Shown piece after piece: positions 34,455 to 41,238 of a stretch of 64,000 bases of DNA. Source of the stretch: Listeria ivanovii subsp. ivanovii. Its GTDB lineage: Bacteria > Bacillota > Bacilli > Lactobacillales > Listeriaceae. The stretch covers positions 2,774,001 through 2,838,000 of the forward strand of contig NZ_LT906478.1 of assembly GCF_900187025.1 (NCBI RefSeq). Direction: 5' to 3'. How positions within the stretch are numbered: the stretch's first letter is position 1; every line of letters starts with the position of its first letter. Under the pieces are notes generated by a model. It was not told where the DNA came from and did not search any database. It saw only the letters and a list, made by a program, of their open reading frames with translations. The translations under genes were made by a program, and so were the position numbers.

Positions 34455-34658
34455 ATGAAGATAAAAAACATTAAAATTCCATTATACTTATTAGTACTAG
34501 CATTTTCTATATTATTAGCATTACCTACACAACAAGCTTCAGCAGCAACCTATAATAAAAATAAAGACAGCATACTTATTGACGGGACTCAAACAATAAT
34601 CTCAGAAAATACCCCAGATATGGAAGTACCACCTATTAACGCTGTTGTAGTTTTGTAG
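34455..34658 (+). CDS. Short secreted peptide, probably truncated
   Basis: Sixty-seven residues: a clear signal peptide (MKIKNIKIPLYLLVLAFSIL, ending QQASA-ATY), then about 36 mature residues and a stop. The ATG has AAAGGGAG well placed. The mature part ends abruptly in INAVVVL and overlaps, tail to tail, the 3' end of the broken HNH-type gene on the other strand. I read it as a secreted protein cut off by rearrangement, though a genuine small secreted peptide cannot be excluded. Confidence 0.45.
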   Translation: MKIKNIKIPLYLLVLAFSILLALPTQQASAATYNKNKDSILIDGTQTIISENTPDMEVPPINAVVVL

Positions 34659-35151
34659 ATAGAACCACCACTTATATACATATATATTCTTACATTATCT
34701 TTGTTAATTCTATTACTATACTTATTTAGAACAAGATTTCTTAAATCATTATTAGCATTTAGAGCCAGACCATTAATGGAACAAAACATCGTTAAAACCT
34801 GTTTTATAAAATTCAACGGTTTAAGTTTTAACACCACTGTTAACATATCAATAACTTCATTCTGTAAAACCATACTAAAACCATTGGCTACAATTTGATA
34901 TTCATGAGCATAGTTAGTACCTGTTTCGTTATTACATTTTTGGCAAAGCGTATATCCTCCATGTCCTCTTTGTTACGAAGTATATTTACGTCTACTTTGT
35001 GGTTCATCGACTTTCTCATTTTTAACAAAAGCATCCATTACTTCCTCACTAGCGTATTTTTTAACAGTAGTATTATTATTTACACTCTTAGGGGGTAATG
35101 TTCATATGTAAGTAATTTTTCTTCCTGACATAAGCTACAAATACCATTCAT
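34589..35151 (-). pseudogene. Broken HNH-type zinc protein gene
   Basis: The frame begins MNGICSLCQEEKLLTYEHYPP, a CxxC...EH pattern of HNH-like proteins. A one-base change in a run of five C (about 35090-35095) shifts the frame, after which KSVNNNTTVKKYASEEVMDAF follows. An in-frame TAA interrupts at 34973-34975. The frame then continues QRGHGGYTLCQKCNNETGTNY, giving the second CxxC, and about 95 further residues. The 3' end runs into the secreted peptide gene. Two lesions plus loss of the natural end make it a pseudogene. The intact protein is likely a nuclease or a zinc-binding protein of unknown role. Confidence 0.6.
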
Positions 35152-35180
35152 TCTTAAATACAAGCGTTTACATGTACACT

Positions 35181-35208
35181 TTTGTAACCAACATTAAAAT
35201 GCTATAAT
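35181..35208 (+). promoter_or_regulatory. Promoter of the toxin mRNA
   Basis: TTTGTA and a perfect TATAAT are 16 bases apart, about 110 bases upstream of the toxin start. This predicts a structured leader of about 105 bases containing hairpins (TGGTGCACCA; TCGGTTTACCGA) and two copies of GGTGGTGC. Confidence 0.6.
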
Positions 35209-35283
35209 AAAATAGCCAGCAAGTTTATGGTGGTGCACCAGCCTTCTGTCCGTCGGTTTACCGATAGAAAGTAGGTGGTGCTT

Positions 35284-35316
35284 ATGTTATTTTCAAGCGT
35301 TACCTGGAAAGGATAA
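35284..35316 (+). CDS. Ten-codon leader peptide upstream of the toxin
   Basis: An ATG with AGGTGG five bases upstream opens the frame MLFSSVTWKG, which stops four bases before the toxin start. Its last codons contain the toxin ribosome site GGAAAGGA. Translation of the leader would therefore affect access to the toxin start. Short and seen only here, so tentative. Confidence 0.4.
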   Translation: MLFSSVTWKG

Positions 35317-35320
35317 ACGT

Positions 35321-35407
35321 GTGACTGTTTTCGAGAGTCTTACGCTTATGATTGCTTTTGCAGTCCTAATCGTAACAATCATGAACAGCAAAAATGACAA
35401 AAAATAA
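35321..35407 (+). CDS. Type I toxin, Hol-Tox-like 28-residue membrane peptide
   Basis: The peptide begins (M)TVFESLTLMIAFAVLIV and ends NSKNDKK: one hydrophobic helix with a charged C-terminus. The pattern S-[YF]-E-x-L-x-L-MI-x-F is that of the putative holin-like toxin (Hol-Tox) family, related in style to Fst/TxpA type I toxins that insert in the membrane. The GTG start has GAAAGGA seven bases upstream. The gene sits in a leader-gene-terminator arrangement with a converging promoter downstream, as type I toxin-antitoxin loci have. Too short for standard ORF calling. Confidence 0.7.
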   Translation: MTVFESLTLMIAFAVLIVTIMNSKNDKK

Positions 35408-35529
35408 AAACCACGCATAAGCCTGCACAGCTTCGTGGTTTTTAAAACAAATCATATAAAAGGCTGTCACCATCTTAAATGGTGTTTGCACATTTCAAGG
35501 GAGTCATGTTAACCCATGGCTCTCTTTTC
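35405..35529 (-). ncRNA. Candidate antisense antitoxin RNA
   Basis: On the minus strand TTGTCA (35560-35565) and TACTAT (35536-35541) are 18 bases apart. Transcription would start near 35529 and end at the shared terminator, giving about 120 bases complementary to the toxin mRNA 3' end. The RNA contains a CACCAT/ATGGTG hairpin and a GACAGCC segment resembling parts of the toxin leader. The role is inferred from the arrangement. Confidence 0.6.
35407..35443. terminator. Shared bidirectional terminator of toxin and antitoxin RNAs
   Basis: The stem AAAACCACG/CGTGGTTTT has A- and T-runs on both sides. It begins at the toxin stop codon and can end both converging transcripts, as in par/Fst-type loci. 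Confidence 0.75.
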
Positions 35530-35581
35530 ATTTATATAGTACCACATTTCAACCTAATTTGACAATATTTTGAAGGATTTA

Positions 35582-35612
35582 CAAAAAAATACGCCAAGCA
35601 AAAACTTGACGT
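35582..35612 (-). terminator. Minus-strand terminator
   Basis: The stem ACGTCAAG/CTTGGCGT (one GU pair) is followed on the minus strand by ATTTTTTT. It ends whatever transcript comes through the unknown frame upstream and isolates the antitoxin promoter. Confidence 0.7.
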
Positions 35613-35613
35613 C

Positions 35614-35913
35614 ACTGCTATATTTACTGCTAATTTTAACGGGATTAAGTCAATAGTATAATTAGAGCTATTAGTAGTATTTACGGGTGCAAGTGGAACT
35701 GCTAAAGTTATAGAACCATGCTTGTTTTCCATATTAGCTACAAAAGTATTATTTTCTCCCATCTTTTGCAAAAGTCCGTCCACTGAAATATCTTCCACAA
35801 TTTCAACCTTATGTACACCTTTATTTTCTACGACTACAGATTCGGTAGCTTCTCCTTGATAAAGCATTTCTTCCACGGCATTTTTCTTTGCTTCACCAAC
35901 ATTTTGACATCTT
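35614..35913 (-). pseudogene. Unrecognised open frame behind an IS3 stub
   Basis: An open frame reads YKRCQNVGEAKKNAVEEML, later VVVENKGVHKVEIVEDIS and GSITLAVPLAPVNTTNSSN, and runs on through the terminator. It has no start of its own: the only ATG lies inside the IS3 transposase fragment in the wrong frame, without a ribosome site. It is probably the remains of a gene whose 5' end was replaced. No family recognised. Confidence 0.35.
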
Positions 35914-36111
35914 TTATACCCAATCACGTATAGTCGAATTTGGTATATTTGTTTCTTTAGAACCGAGATTTCTTGATTTTTTCTTTTCAAGAATCTCTTG
36001 TACAGCAAATAGCCTTTGTTCAAAACTAGTTTTATTGATTGTCATAGAAAAACACTCCTCATAAAGTAACTAGAATTTTGTTTTTCTAGTGTCTACTTTA
36101 TAGGGAGTGTA
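35914..36111 (-). mobile_element. 5' stub of an IS3-family element (orfA fragment)
   Basis: A frame from ATG 36045, seven bases after GAGGAGTG, reads MTINKTSFEQRLFAVQEILE, then KKKSRNLGSKETNIPNSTIRDWV and a stop. This is the N-terminal helix-turn-helix of IS3-family OrfA (usual form ...F..EIK..AV..L..G.S...VA...GI..STI..WV). The upstream bases (CACTCCCTATAAAGTAGACA) look like an IS150-type end. OrfB and the right end are absent, so only a remnant remains. Confidence 0.6.
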
Positions 36112-36120
36112 TCGGTTATT

Positions 36121-36214
36121 AAATCATATTTACGAATATTCATCGTGTTTTTAATGATGCTACTGTCAGGGAGTCATGTTCGTAATAACATTTATTCACT
36201 TATTTGACAATATT
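36121..36214 (-). repeat. Degenerate second copy of the antitoxin RNA region
   Basis: Three blocks recur in the same order as in the antitoxin region: AAATCATAT, GGGAGTCATGTT and TTTGACAATATT. Spacing between the first two is 48 bases here against 50 at 35449-35510; the third is closer (34 against 59). The TTGTCA -35 box is kept. The copy ends next to the IS3 stub just where the shared terminator and toxin would begin. Confidence 0.6.
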
Positions 36215-36256
36215 CATACTAGCAATCTGGAACTTTGAAATCCAGATTCTTTTCTT

Positions 36257-36700
36257 TTATAATTTCGAATAAGGTTGCGAATGAAGCATCCAAGAAATTC
36301 CATATACATCTACGAATTGTCCCATTTTCCCGCCCCAGAATTGCTCTGCGTATGGTAAAGTGATGGTTACTTTTCCAGATGAGCTAACTTTTTCATAAAA
36401 AGCTTCTGCCTCCGCTACGGCCACCGGATCTTCATTGTCTAAGTCTAGCATAATAGAAATCTGATTTGTCGCTGAAACTGGTTTTCCAAATGAATCTGAG
36501 CAAAATAGATTAGCACCAAGTACAGTAAATCCACCATGAACCGTGGTGTTTTCAAGGTCTTCTTTTGGGAGTCCAAACATCTCGCTTTGTTCTTCATTCA
36601 CAGGTAAACGGGTAATATTCGTCGCTCCAAATACTTCTTCATAATAACTTAAAGCCTCTTTTGCATTATCAAAAGCTAAATACGGGTATAACTTGGCCAT
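36257..36700 (-). CDS. VOC/glyoxalase-superfamily protein (PhnB-like)
   Basis: A 147-residue protein starting MAKLYPYLAFDNAKEALSYY with the paired beta-alpha-beta-beta-beta repeats of the VOC fold (FGATNITRLP..., later WGGKMGQFVDVYGISWMLH). This PhnB/YjdN-like group has no assigned reaction; some members confer metal-dependent resistance. The GQFVDVYGISW end matches the group. The ATG at 36700 follows AAGGAG by eight bases. It is monocistronic and flanks the accessory island. Confidence 0.85.
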   Translation of the reverse strand: MAKLYPYLAFDNAKEALSYYEEVFGATNITRLPVNEEQSEMFGLPKEDLENTTVHGGFTVLGANLFCSDSFGKPVSATNQISIMLDLDNEDPVAVAEAEAFYEKVSSSGKVTITLPYAEQFWGGKMGQFVDVYGISWMLHSQPYSKL

Positions 36701-36762
36701 AAAAATCACTCCTTCATTCTTTTTTCAGGCGCTAATAACTAAAATACCTAAAGCCTTTACAC

Positions 36763-38115
36763 TTAAACTAGTTCAGGATTTTTGAAAATTTGACGCCAAG
36801 TTTTCTTCATAATTATAACACAGACAGTAAATGCACCTAGGTCAGCTAATGGGAAAGCGTACCAAATGCCATTTAAGCCGAAGAATTGAGGCAATATAAT
36901 TAACAGCGGTACTAAACAGATAATCTGACGCATAAGTGAAATAATAAACGAAATCCGCGCCCGACCGAGTGCTTGATATAGTCCACCACAAACAATTTGG
37001 AAGCCGATTGTTGGTGCGGCTAACAGCATAAATCTAACCGCACTAGTTCCCTCAGCAATCAGTTCTGGGTCGTTCGAGAAAATCCGGACAAGCACCCCTG
37101 GAAAAATTTCGACCAAGCCCCAAGCGATTAAGGACATAACCGTCGCTGCAAACATAGAAACTTTGACAGCTTTCATCACCCGTTCGAACTGTCTCGACCC
37201 ATAGTTGAAACCGACAATCGGTTGCATCCCTTGTGTTACCCCATTTATCGGCATAATCACGAATGAAGCAATCCGGTTGGCAATTCCATAAACCGCAATA
37301 GCAAGCGTTCCACCATAAATATTAAGCATCCAGTTTACCGCGATTGTAACGATACTTCCTGCTGACATCATAATAAATGACGGGAACCCAATTGCCATAA
37401 TCCGGCGAATAAGCGGGAAATCCATTCGGAAAGTTATCCCCTTTAGAGATAGAGTGCTTTTTCCTGATAAGAAATAAATCAGCAGCCAAACCGCCCCAAC
37501 TGCTTGAGCAATTACCGTCGCAAGTGCTGAACCACGAACGCCCATGCCAAATCCCATAATAAAAATCGGATTTAAAATCATATTTAAAATAGCGGAAATG
37601 AGCATTGTTAACATGGCTGTTTTAGCATTACCTTCCGAACGAACAATATTATTCATTGCCATTGCAAATGTCTGGAATACTGCTCCAAGCAAAATAACTG
37701 ACAAGAAATCCTTGGCAATATCGTGAATATCCGCGGGCGCACCAAAAAGTGTAATCAGTGGATCTAAGAAAATAAATGTAATAATAGCAATAAAAATACT
37801 AGATAATACGACTAACCAAATAACTTGGTGAAAGACTTTATTCGCCTGACCCTGTTCCCCGGCACCGAGCGAACGAGAAATAATCGAAGCACCACCAATT
37901 CCAAACATGGCAGCCATCGCCATTAGTATCATTTGCACTGGAAAAGCAATCGAAAGCGCCGCAACGCCAGATGGTCCAACCCCGTAAGACACAAAAATCG
38001 TATCGACAATATTATACATACCCATTACAAACATCCCAATAAATGCCGGAACCGATAGTCGTGCCATAAGTGATGGTATGCTATCTTCACCTAATCGCTT
38101 ACTTTGTTCTTTCAT
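36763..38115 (-). CDS. MATE-family multidrug efflux pump
   Basis: A membrane protein of 450 residues with twelve predicted helices in two similar halves, typical of Na+ or H+-driven MATE exporters. Visible features are the N-terminal LMARLSVPAFIGMFVMGMYNIVDTIFVSYGVG and, in the second half, GVTQGMQPIVGFNYGS. Its start overlaps the stop of the MarR gene upstream (ATGA), so the pair forms one operon. Substrates are not known. Confidence 0.92.
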   Translation of the reverse strand: MKEQSKRLGEDSIPSLMARLSVPAFIGMFVMGMYNIVDTIFVSYGVGPSGVAALSIAFPVQMILMAMAAMFGIGGASIISRSLGAGEQGQANKVFHQVIWLVVLSSIFIAIITFIFLDPLITLFGAPADIHDIAKDFLSVILLGAVFQTFAMAMNNIVRSEGNAKTAMLTMLISAILNMILNPIFIMGFGMGVRGSALATVIAQAVGAVWLLIYFLSGKSTLSLKGITFRMDFPLIRRIMAIGFPSFIMMSAGSIVTIAVNWMLNIYGGTLAIAVYGIANRIASFVIMPINGVTQGMQPIVGFNYGSRQFERVMKAVKVSMFAATVMSLIAWGLVEIFPGVLVRIFSNDPELIAEGTSAVRFMLLAAPTIGFQIVCGGLYQALGRARISFIISLMRQIICLVPLLIILPQFFGLNGIWYAFPLADLGAFTVCVIIMKKTWRQIFKNPELV

Positions 38116-38561
38116 TCCATATCTCCTCCTTCAACTGCCCTAATTGCATTATCCGACAACCTATCAAGCAAATGCAGCAAGCTATCTTTCTCTTCTTCGC
38201 TAAAACCAACTGTTAATTTCGCTGACCAATCAACAGTCGTTTCTTCAATCAAATCACGCATCATAAAACCTTTTTCAGTCACAAAAATCCGCTGAATACG
38301 TCGATCTTTCGCATCTATTTCCCGGCGAATCATTCCTAGTTCTTCTAATCGTTTAATATGCCTCGTCACACTTGCCTTATCTACCATAAAACGCTTAGCC
38401 ATTGATTCTTGAGAAATACCATCTTCTTTATAAAGTGTCCATAAATAGCGTAATTGTCCTATATTAAGACCTGTTTCAAGTAATTTTTTGTTTTTAAAAG
38501 CACTTTCAGAACGATGAATAATCGCGATGGCCTTTGCTAAACTTTCTTGTCTATCTGCCAT
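38112..38561 (-). CDS. MarR-family repressor of the MATE operon
   Basis: A 149-residue winged-helix dimer. The DNA-binding part is SQESMAKRFMVDKASVTRHIKRLEELGMIRRE with the wing DAKDRRIQRIFVTEKG. The ATG at 38561 follows GAGGAG by eight bases, better than the GTG at 38567. It probably represses its own operon by binding two GTTG-N6-CAAC dyads that bracket the promoter, and is released by a pump substrate. The coupled MATE gene directly follows. Confidence 0.92.
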   Translation of the reverse strand: MADRQESLAKAIAIIHRSESAFKNKKLLETGLNIGQLRYLWTLYKEDGISQESMAKRFMVDKASVTRHIKRLEELGMIRREIDAKDRRIQRIFVTEKGFMMRDLIEETTVDWSAKLTVGFSEEEKDSLLHLLDRLSDNAIRAVEGGDME

Positions 38562-38599
38562 ACTCACTTCTCCTCATAAAAAAATCCGCCACATAATTA

Positions 38600-38652
38600 G
38601 TTGCGGCGTCAACCATTAATTAGTATACCAATAATTTAGTTGACTGCGCAAC
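38600..38652 (-). promoter_or_regulatory. Promoter with two MarR-type dyads
   Basis: GTTGCGGCGTCAAC and GTTGACTGCGCAAC are two GTTG-N6-CAAC dyads. Between and overlapping them lie a minus-strand -35 (TTGCGC) and -10 (TATACT) with an 18-base spacer. This fits autoregulation by the adjacent MarR protein. Confidence 0.6.
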
Positions 38653-38731
38653 TTTTTATTTCCCGGGTAATAATTTGACTTCCTATCTTTCTTTTGTAAA
38701 AATAAAGATTAGAGAAGGGGTGCTATCCGCT

Positions 38732-39619
38732 GTGCACATTAAAATATTGAAAAATAGATATCCCAATATAGTCGTTTCAAAAAATCCAATTAAAGTAACC
38801 GCCAATGTTTTTTCTTTTTTTGAGGAACCTTACTATTTCACGATTCCCAAAAACAATCTTTCTGAAGAAGAATTAACCTTATTACAAACATTATTTCCTG
38901 AACCATTACCAACTTTCCATAAAGAATCTACACAATTTTGGTTTGACTTATTATTTGGAAGTACCGAGCTTTTCATCCCGAATGAAAATGATGCTTACAG
39001 AATAACGCAATTTCACCTTAGAACCGATGCAACAAAAAGCATGTTACAAGAATGGCAAAAGGCGTTGCTTAGCTTTTTCAGCCCTGAAGCCGAACTAATT
39101 ATGTTTTCGAGCCACTATGGTGTAATTGTCGAAAAATCTGCTAGCTCACTTATTGGTGAAGAAGAACTGGAAGCCGTTGCTAGCACGCTTGAAAATGACT
39201 TTTATATTCAAGCCACTTTTTTCATGGGACTTTTCCATCCGTTAAACATTCAACTTCGTGATTTGTTTGCGGAAGAGCGAGCGATTTTTAATTATAAAAA
39301 CCGCACTATTGTTCAAACAGTTGCTTCAGAAAGCTTAAAAGTAATTGCGCTTCGAATGAAAGAAAGTTTAATTACAAATGAACTTAAAATCTTTTTTAAC
39401 CAAGATGATACTTGGGTTCCACTAATCCATACTTTATTTAAAAACCAAGGAAACATTAGCCTCACTGCTAAAGAACTCTTTATGCACCGTAACACGATTC
39501 AATATCGATTAGACAAATTCCATGAGCAAACAAATCTCTCCCTCCGCAAAATGGACGGATTGTTGCTCGCTTATCTTGCAACTCTCCAAACTAATACGAA
39601 AAACAGTGATCAAGATTAA
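38732..39619 (+). CDS. PucR/CdaR-type regulator with C-terminal HTH
   Basis: About 295 residues. The last 60 (LIHTLFKNQGNISLTAKELFMHRNTIQYRLDKFHEQT in two halves) are the PucR C-terminal helix-turn-helix, including the HRNTIQYRL signature. The N-terminal 220 residues are a divergent sensory region I cannot assign. GTG at 38732 follows AGAAGGGG; a TTG at 38675 has no site. It is divergent from the MarR-MATE operon. No obvious target operon is adjacent. Confidence 0.8.
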   Translation: MHIKILKNRYPNIVVSKNPIKVTANVFSFFEEPYYFTIPKNNLSEEELTLLQTLFPEPLPTFHKESTQFWFDLLFGSTELFIPNENDAYRITQFHLRTDATKSMLQEWQKALLSFFSPEAELIMFSSHYGVIVEKSASSLIGEEELEAVASTLENDFYIQATFFMGLFHPLNIQLRDLFAEERAIFNYKNRTIVQTVASESLKVIALRMKESLITNELKIFFNQDDTWVPLIHTLFKNQGNISLTAKELFMHRNTIQYRLDKFHEQTNLSLRKMDGLLLAYLATLQTNTKNSDQD

Positions 39620-39646
39620 GTAGCTCTTCTTACTTACTGTTTTTTC
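39599..39646 (+). terminator. Terminator of the PucR-type gene
   Basis: AAAACAGT and ACTGTTTT, about 30 bases apart, are followed by TTTTC. It lies around the stop codon region of the gene. Confidence 0.55.
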
Positions 39647-39653
39647 TTTCTAC

Positions 39654-39684
39654 TTGACTTAAAGTCCACTTCAAGGACTAGACT
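39654..39684 (+). promoter_or_regulatory. MerR-type promoter/operator
   Basis: TTGACT and TAGACT are 19 bases apart and enclose the dyad CTTAAAGTCCACTTCAAGG. The long spacer and dyad fit MerR activation, and the sequence closely resembles the AdhR-type boxes (CTTAAAG-TTCAC-TTTAAG) described in Bacillus. It precedes the MerR gene by about 40 bases. Confidence 0.6.
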
Positions 39685-39722
39685 TAAATTATCAAACGAG
39701 CAAAGGAGTAGGAGTGAAAATA

Positions 39723-40103
39723 ATGAATATTAAAGAAGCAAGCGAAAAAACTGGTGTTTCTGCAGACACCATTCGCTATTATGAACGGATTGGCTTAATC
39801 CCAAATATTAGTCGCAACGAAAACGGTGTGCGCAAATTTGATGAGGAAGATTTACGCTGGATTGACTTCAGTCGTCAAATGCGGCGTGCTGGAATGTCGA
39901 TTGAAGCTCTAATTGATTATTTGTCTCTCTTTCGCGAAGGAGAAAAGACACTAGAACCTCGGATGGAATTATTAAAAGAACAGCGTGCAGAACTTCAAGA
40001 CCGGATTGATATGATGCAAGAAGCACTAGAACGGCTCGACTTTAAAATCGAAAACTATGATACACATCTTATCCCGGCTCAAAAAAAATTAAAGGAATTT
40101 TAA
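39723..40103 (+). CDS. MerR-family regulator, short (AdhR/YfmP-like)
   Basis: A 126-residue protein: MNIKEASEKTGVSADTIRYY and ERIGLIPNISRNENGVRKFD give the MerR helix-turn-helix and wing, followed by the dimerising coiled coil (EPRMELLKEQRAELQDRI...) and no extra ligand domain. No conserved Cys is visible, unlike metal- or aldehyde-sensing members that use Cys. ATG at 39723 follows AGGAG by eight bases. The operator suggests autoregulation. The inducer is unknown. Confidence 0.88.
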   Translation: MNIKEASEKTGVSADTIRYYERIGLIPNISRNENGVRKFDEEDLRWIDFSRQMRRAGMSIEALIDYLSLFREGEKTLEPRMELLKEQRAELQDRIDMMQEALERLDFKIENYDTHLIPAQKKLKEF

Positions 40104-40112
40104 AGCAAAAAA

Positions 40113-40154
40113 ATAAACCCGCAAACTTTTTTAATGAAGGTTTGTGGGTTTTCC
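40113..40154. terminator. Bidirectional terminator
   Basis: The stem AACCCGCAAAC/GTTTGTGGGTT (one GU pair) has A- and T-runs outside. It lies between the converging MerR and HAD genes. Confidence 0.8.
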
Positions 40155-40157
40155 TTA

Positions 40158-40769
40158 TTATTTTACTACATAAGCTAAAATATCTTCTGGTTTCTCAAAG
40201 ACACACTCTGCTGCTTCAAATCCCTCGGTAGATTTCGCACCCCAGAGCGCTAAGCCAAAATGAACACCGGCCGCATGGGCACATTTCATATCATAAGAAG
40301 AATCACCAATATAAATGACTTCATGTGGTTCACGCTCAAGAATTTCTAGGCTTTTAAGTAACGGATCTGGATGCGGTTTATGATTTTCAGTATCACTGGC
40401 ACAAACAATCGCTTCAAAATGATCATGAATTCCAAACGGATAAAAACCTTTGTCCATTTCCAGTGAGTTTTTAGAAGTGACGACACCACTTTCTGGAATC
40501 GCATGAAGCACTTTATGAATTCCATCGAAAACCTCTACTTCATCAATAAAAGACGCTTCTCGTTCAATCCAGTTAGCGAGTATCCGCTCCTCATCTAATA
40601 TATTCAGTTGTTCAAGCGCCGCCGCACCAGTGATTCCTAACACAAATCGCAACTCAGCTAATTCGTAAGTCAATCCTTCTTCCGCTAAAACGGCCTGAAG
40701 TGAATGTAAAACTGCTCTTTCTGTATCCAAAATCGTTCCATCTACATCAAAAATAATTGTTTTATACAT
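40158..40769 (-). CDS. HAD-superfamily hydrolase, phosphoglycolate phosphatase-like
   Basis: A 203-residue HAD protein starting MYKTIIFDVDGTILDTERAV (motif I, DxDGT). A small helical cap follows (LQAVLAEEGL..., LGITGAAALEQL). Motif II is GVVTSKNS and motif III/IV KPHPDPLL and IGDSSYDMKCAHAAG. This resembles PpaX/Gph-type phosphatases. The ATG follows GGAGGAG; the frame continues further upstream through the next gene but without sense. The real substrate is not known. Confidence 0.88.
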   Translation of the reverse strand: MYKTIIFDVDGTILDTERAVLHSLQAVLAEEGLTYELAELRFVLGITGAAALEQLNILDEERILANWIEREASFIDEVEVFDGIHKVLHAIPESGVVTSKNSLEMDKGFYPFGIHDHFEAIVCASDTENHKPHPDPLLKSLEILEREPHEVIYIGDSSYDMKCAHAAGVHFGLALWGAKSTEGFEAAECVFEKPEDILAYVVK

Positions 40770-40785
40770 GAAAACTCCTCCTTCA

Positions 40786-41151
40786 TCATTGAGCAAAATT
40801 GTGATAGTGATGGGTTGTGTATCTTGTTTTTTCGAGACTTTTTTCTTTCTTAAAATCAGCACCATCGAGGCCTTTATTCTCAAGTAAATGTCGAAATTCG
40901 CGCAAGCTTTCTTGTCTGTTTTCATTTAATTCAAATTCAATATTATCGCAGCTAAATGTTAAGCAAATTTCGTTTCTATCAGTAGTCAACGCAATATTAC
41001 GCAATTTTGCAACTGGAAAAGTTTGTCGTTTTTTCATACCCAAGCTGAAGTTCTGGTCAAAAACAAGATAATCTCTATCGATGTAAAACTCTCCGAATTG
41101 ATATTCTAGTCCTAAAGCTGAATAAATCTTGCATGCACCTTCTAGTTTCAT
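40786..41151 (-). CDS. Conserved-looking small protein, unknown
   Basis: A soluble protein of 121 residues. It begins MKLEGACKIYSALGLEYQFG; strands such as FYIDRDYLVFDQNFSLG, KLRNIALTTDRNEICLTF and NIEFELNEN alternate in a way that resembles a PH-like barrel followed by a helix, but I cannot assign a family. A His-rich end (TTHHYHNFAQ) may bind metal. ATG follows AAGGAGG by eight bases. It lies 16 bases upstream of the HAD gene and is probably co-transcribed with it. Confidence 0.65.
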   Translation of the reverse strand: MKLEGACKIYSALGLEYQFGEFYIDRDYLVFDQNFSLGMKKRQTFPVAKLRNIALTTDRNEICLTFSCDNIEFELNENRQESLREFRHLLENKGLDGADFKKEKSLEKTRYTTHHYHNFAQ

Positions 41152-41238
41152 ACCATTCGCCTCCTTCATCACCTTATATATATTAGTTTTAAATGATGAA
41201 ATGGGTTTCATGTCAAGTAATTTATTAGAAAAAGTTTT

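Noticed and set aside
34589-34873. 94-codon open frame as an independent gene
   Set aside because: It is the 3' part of the broken HNH-type gene; the same frame continues upstream past a stop, and the internal ATG lacks a ribosome site.
35532-36023. 163-codon open frame as one intact gene
   Set aside because: Its ATG lies within the IS3 OrfA fragment in a different frame and has no ribosome site, and the 3' end runs through a terminator and the antitoxin promoter.
36219-36258. AATCTGGA/TCCAGATT hairpin as terminator of the VOC gene
   Set aside because: On the strand of the gene the stem is followed by GCTAGT rather than a T-run, so it is not a convincing terminator.
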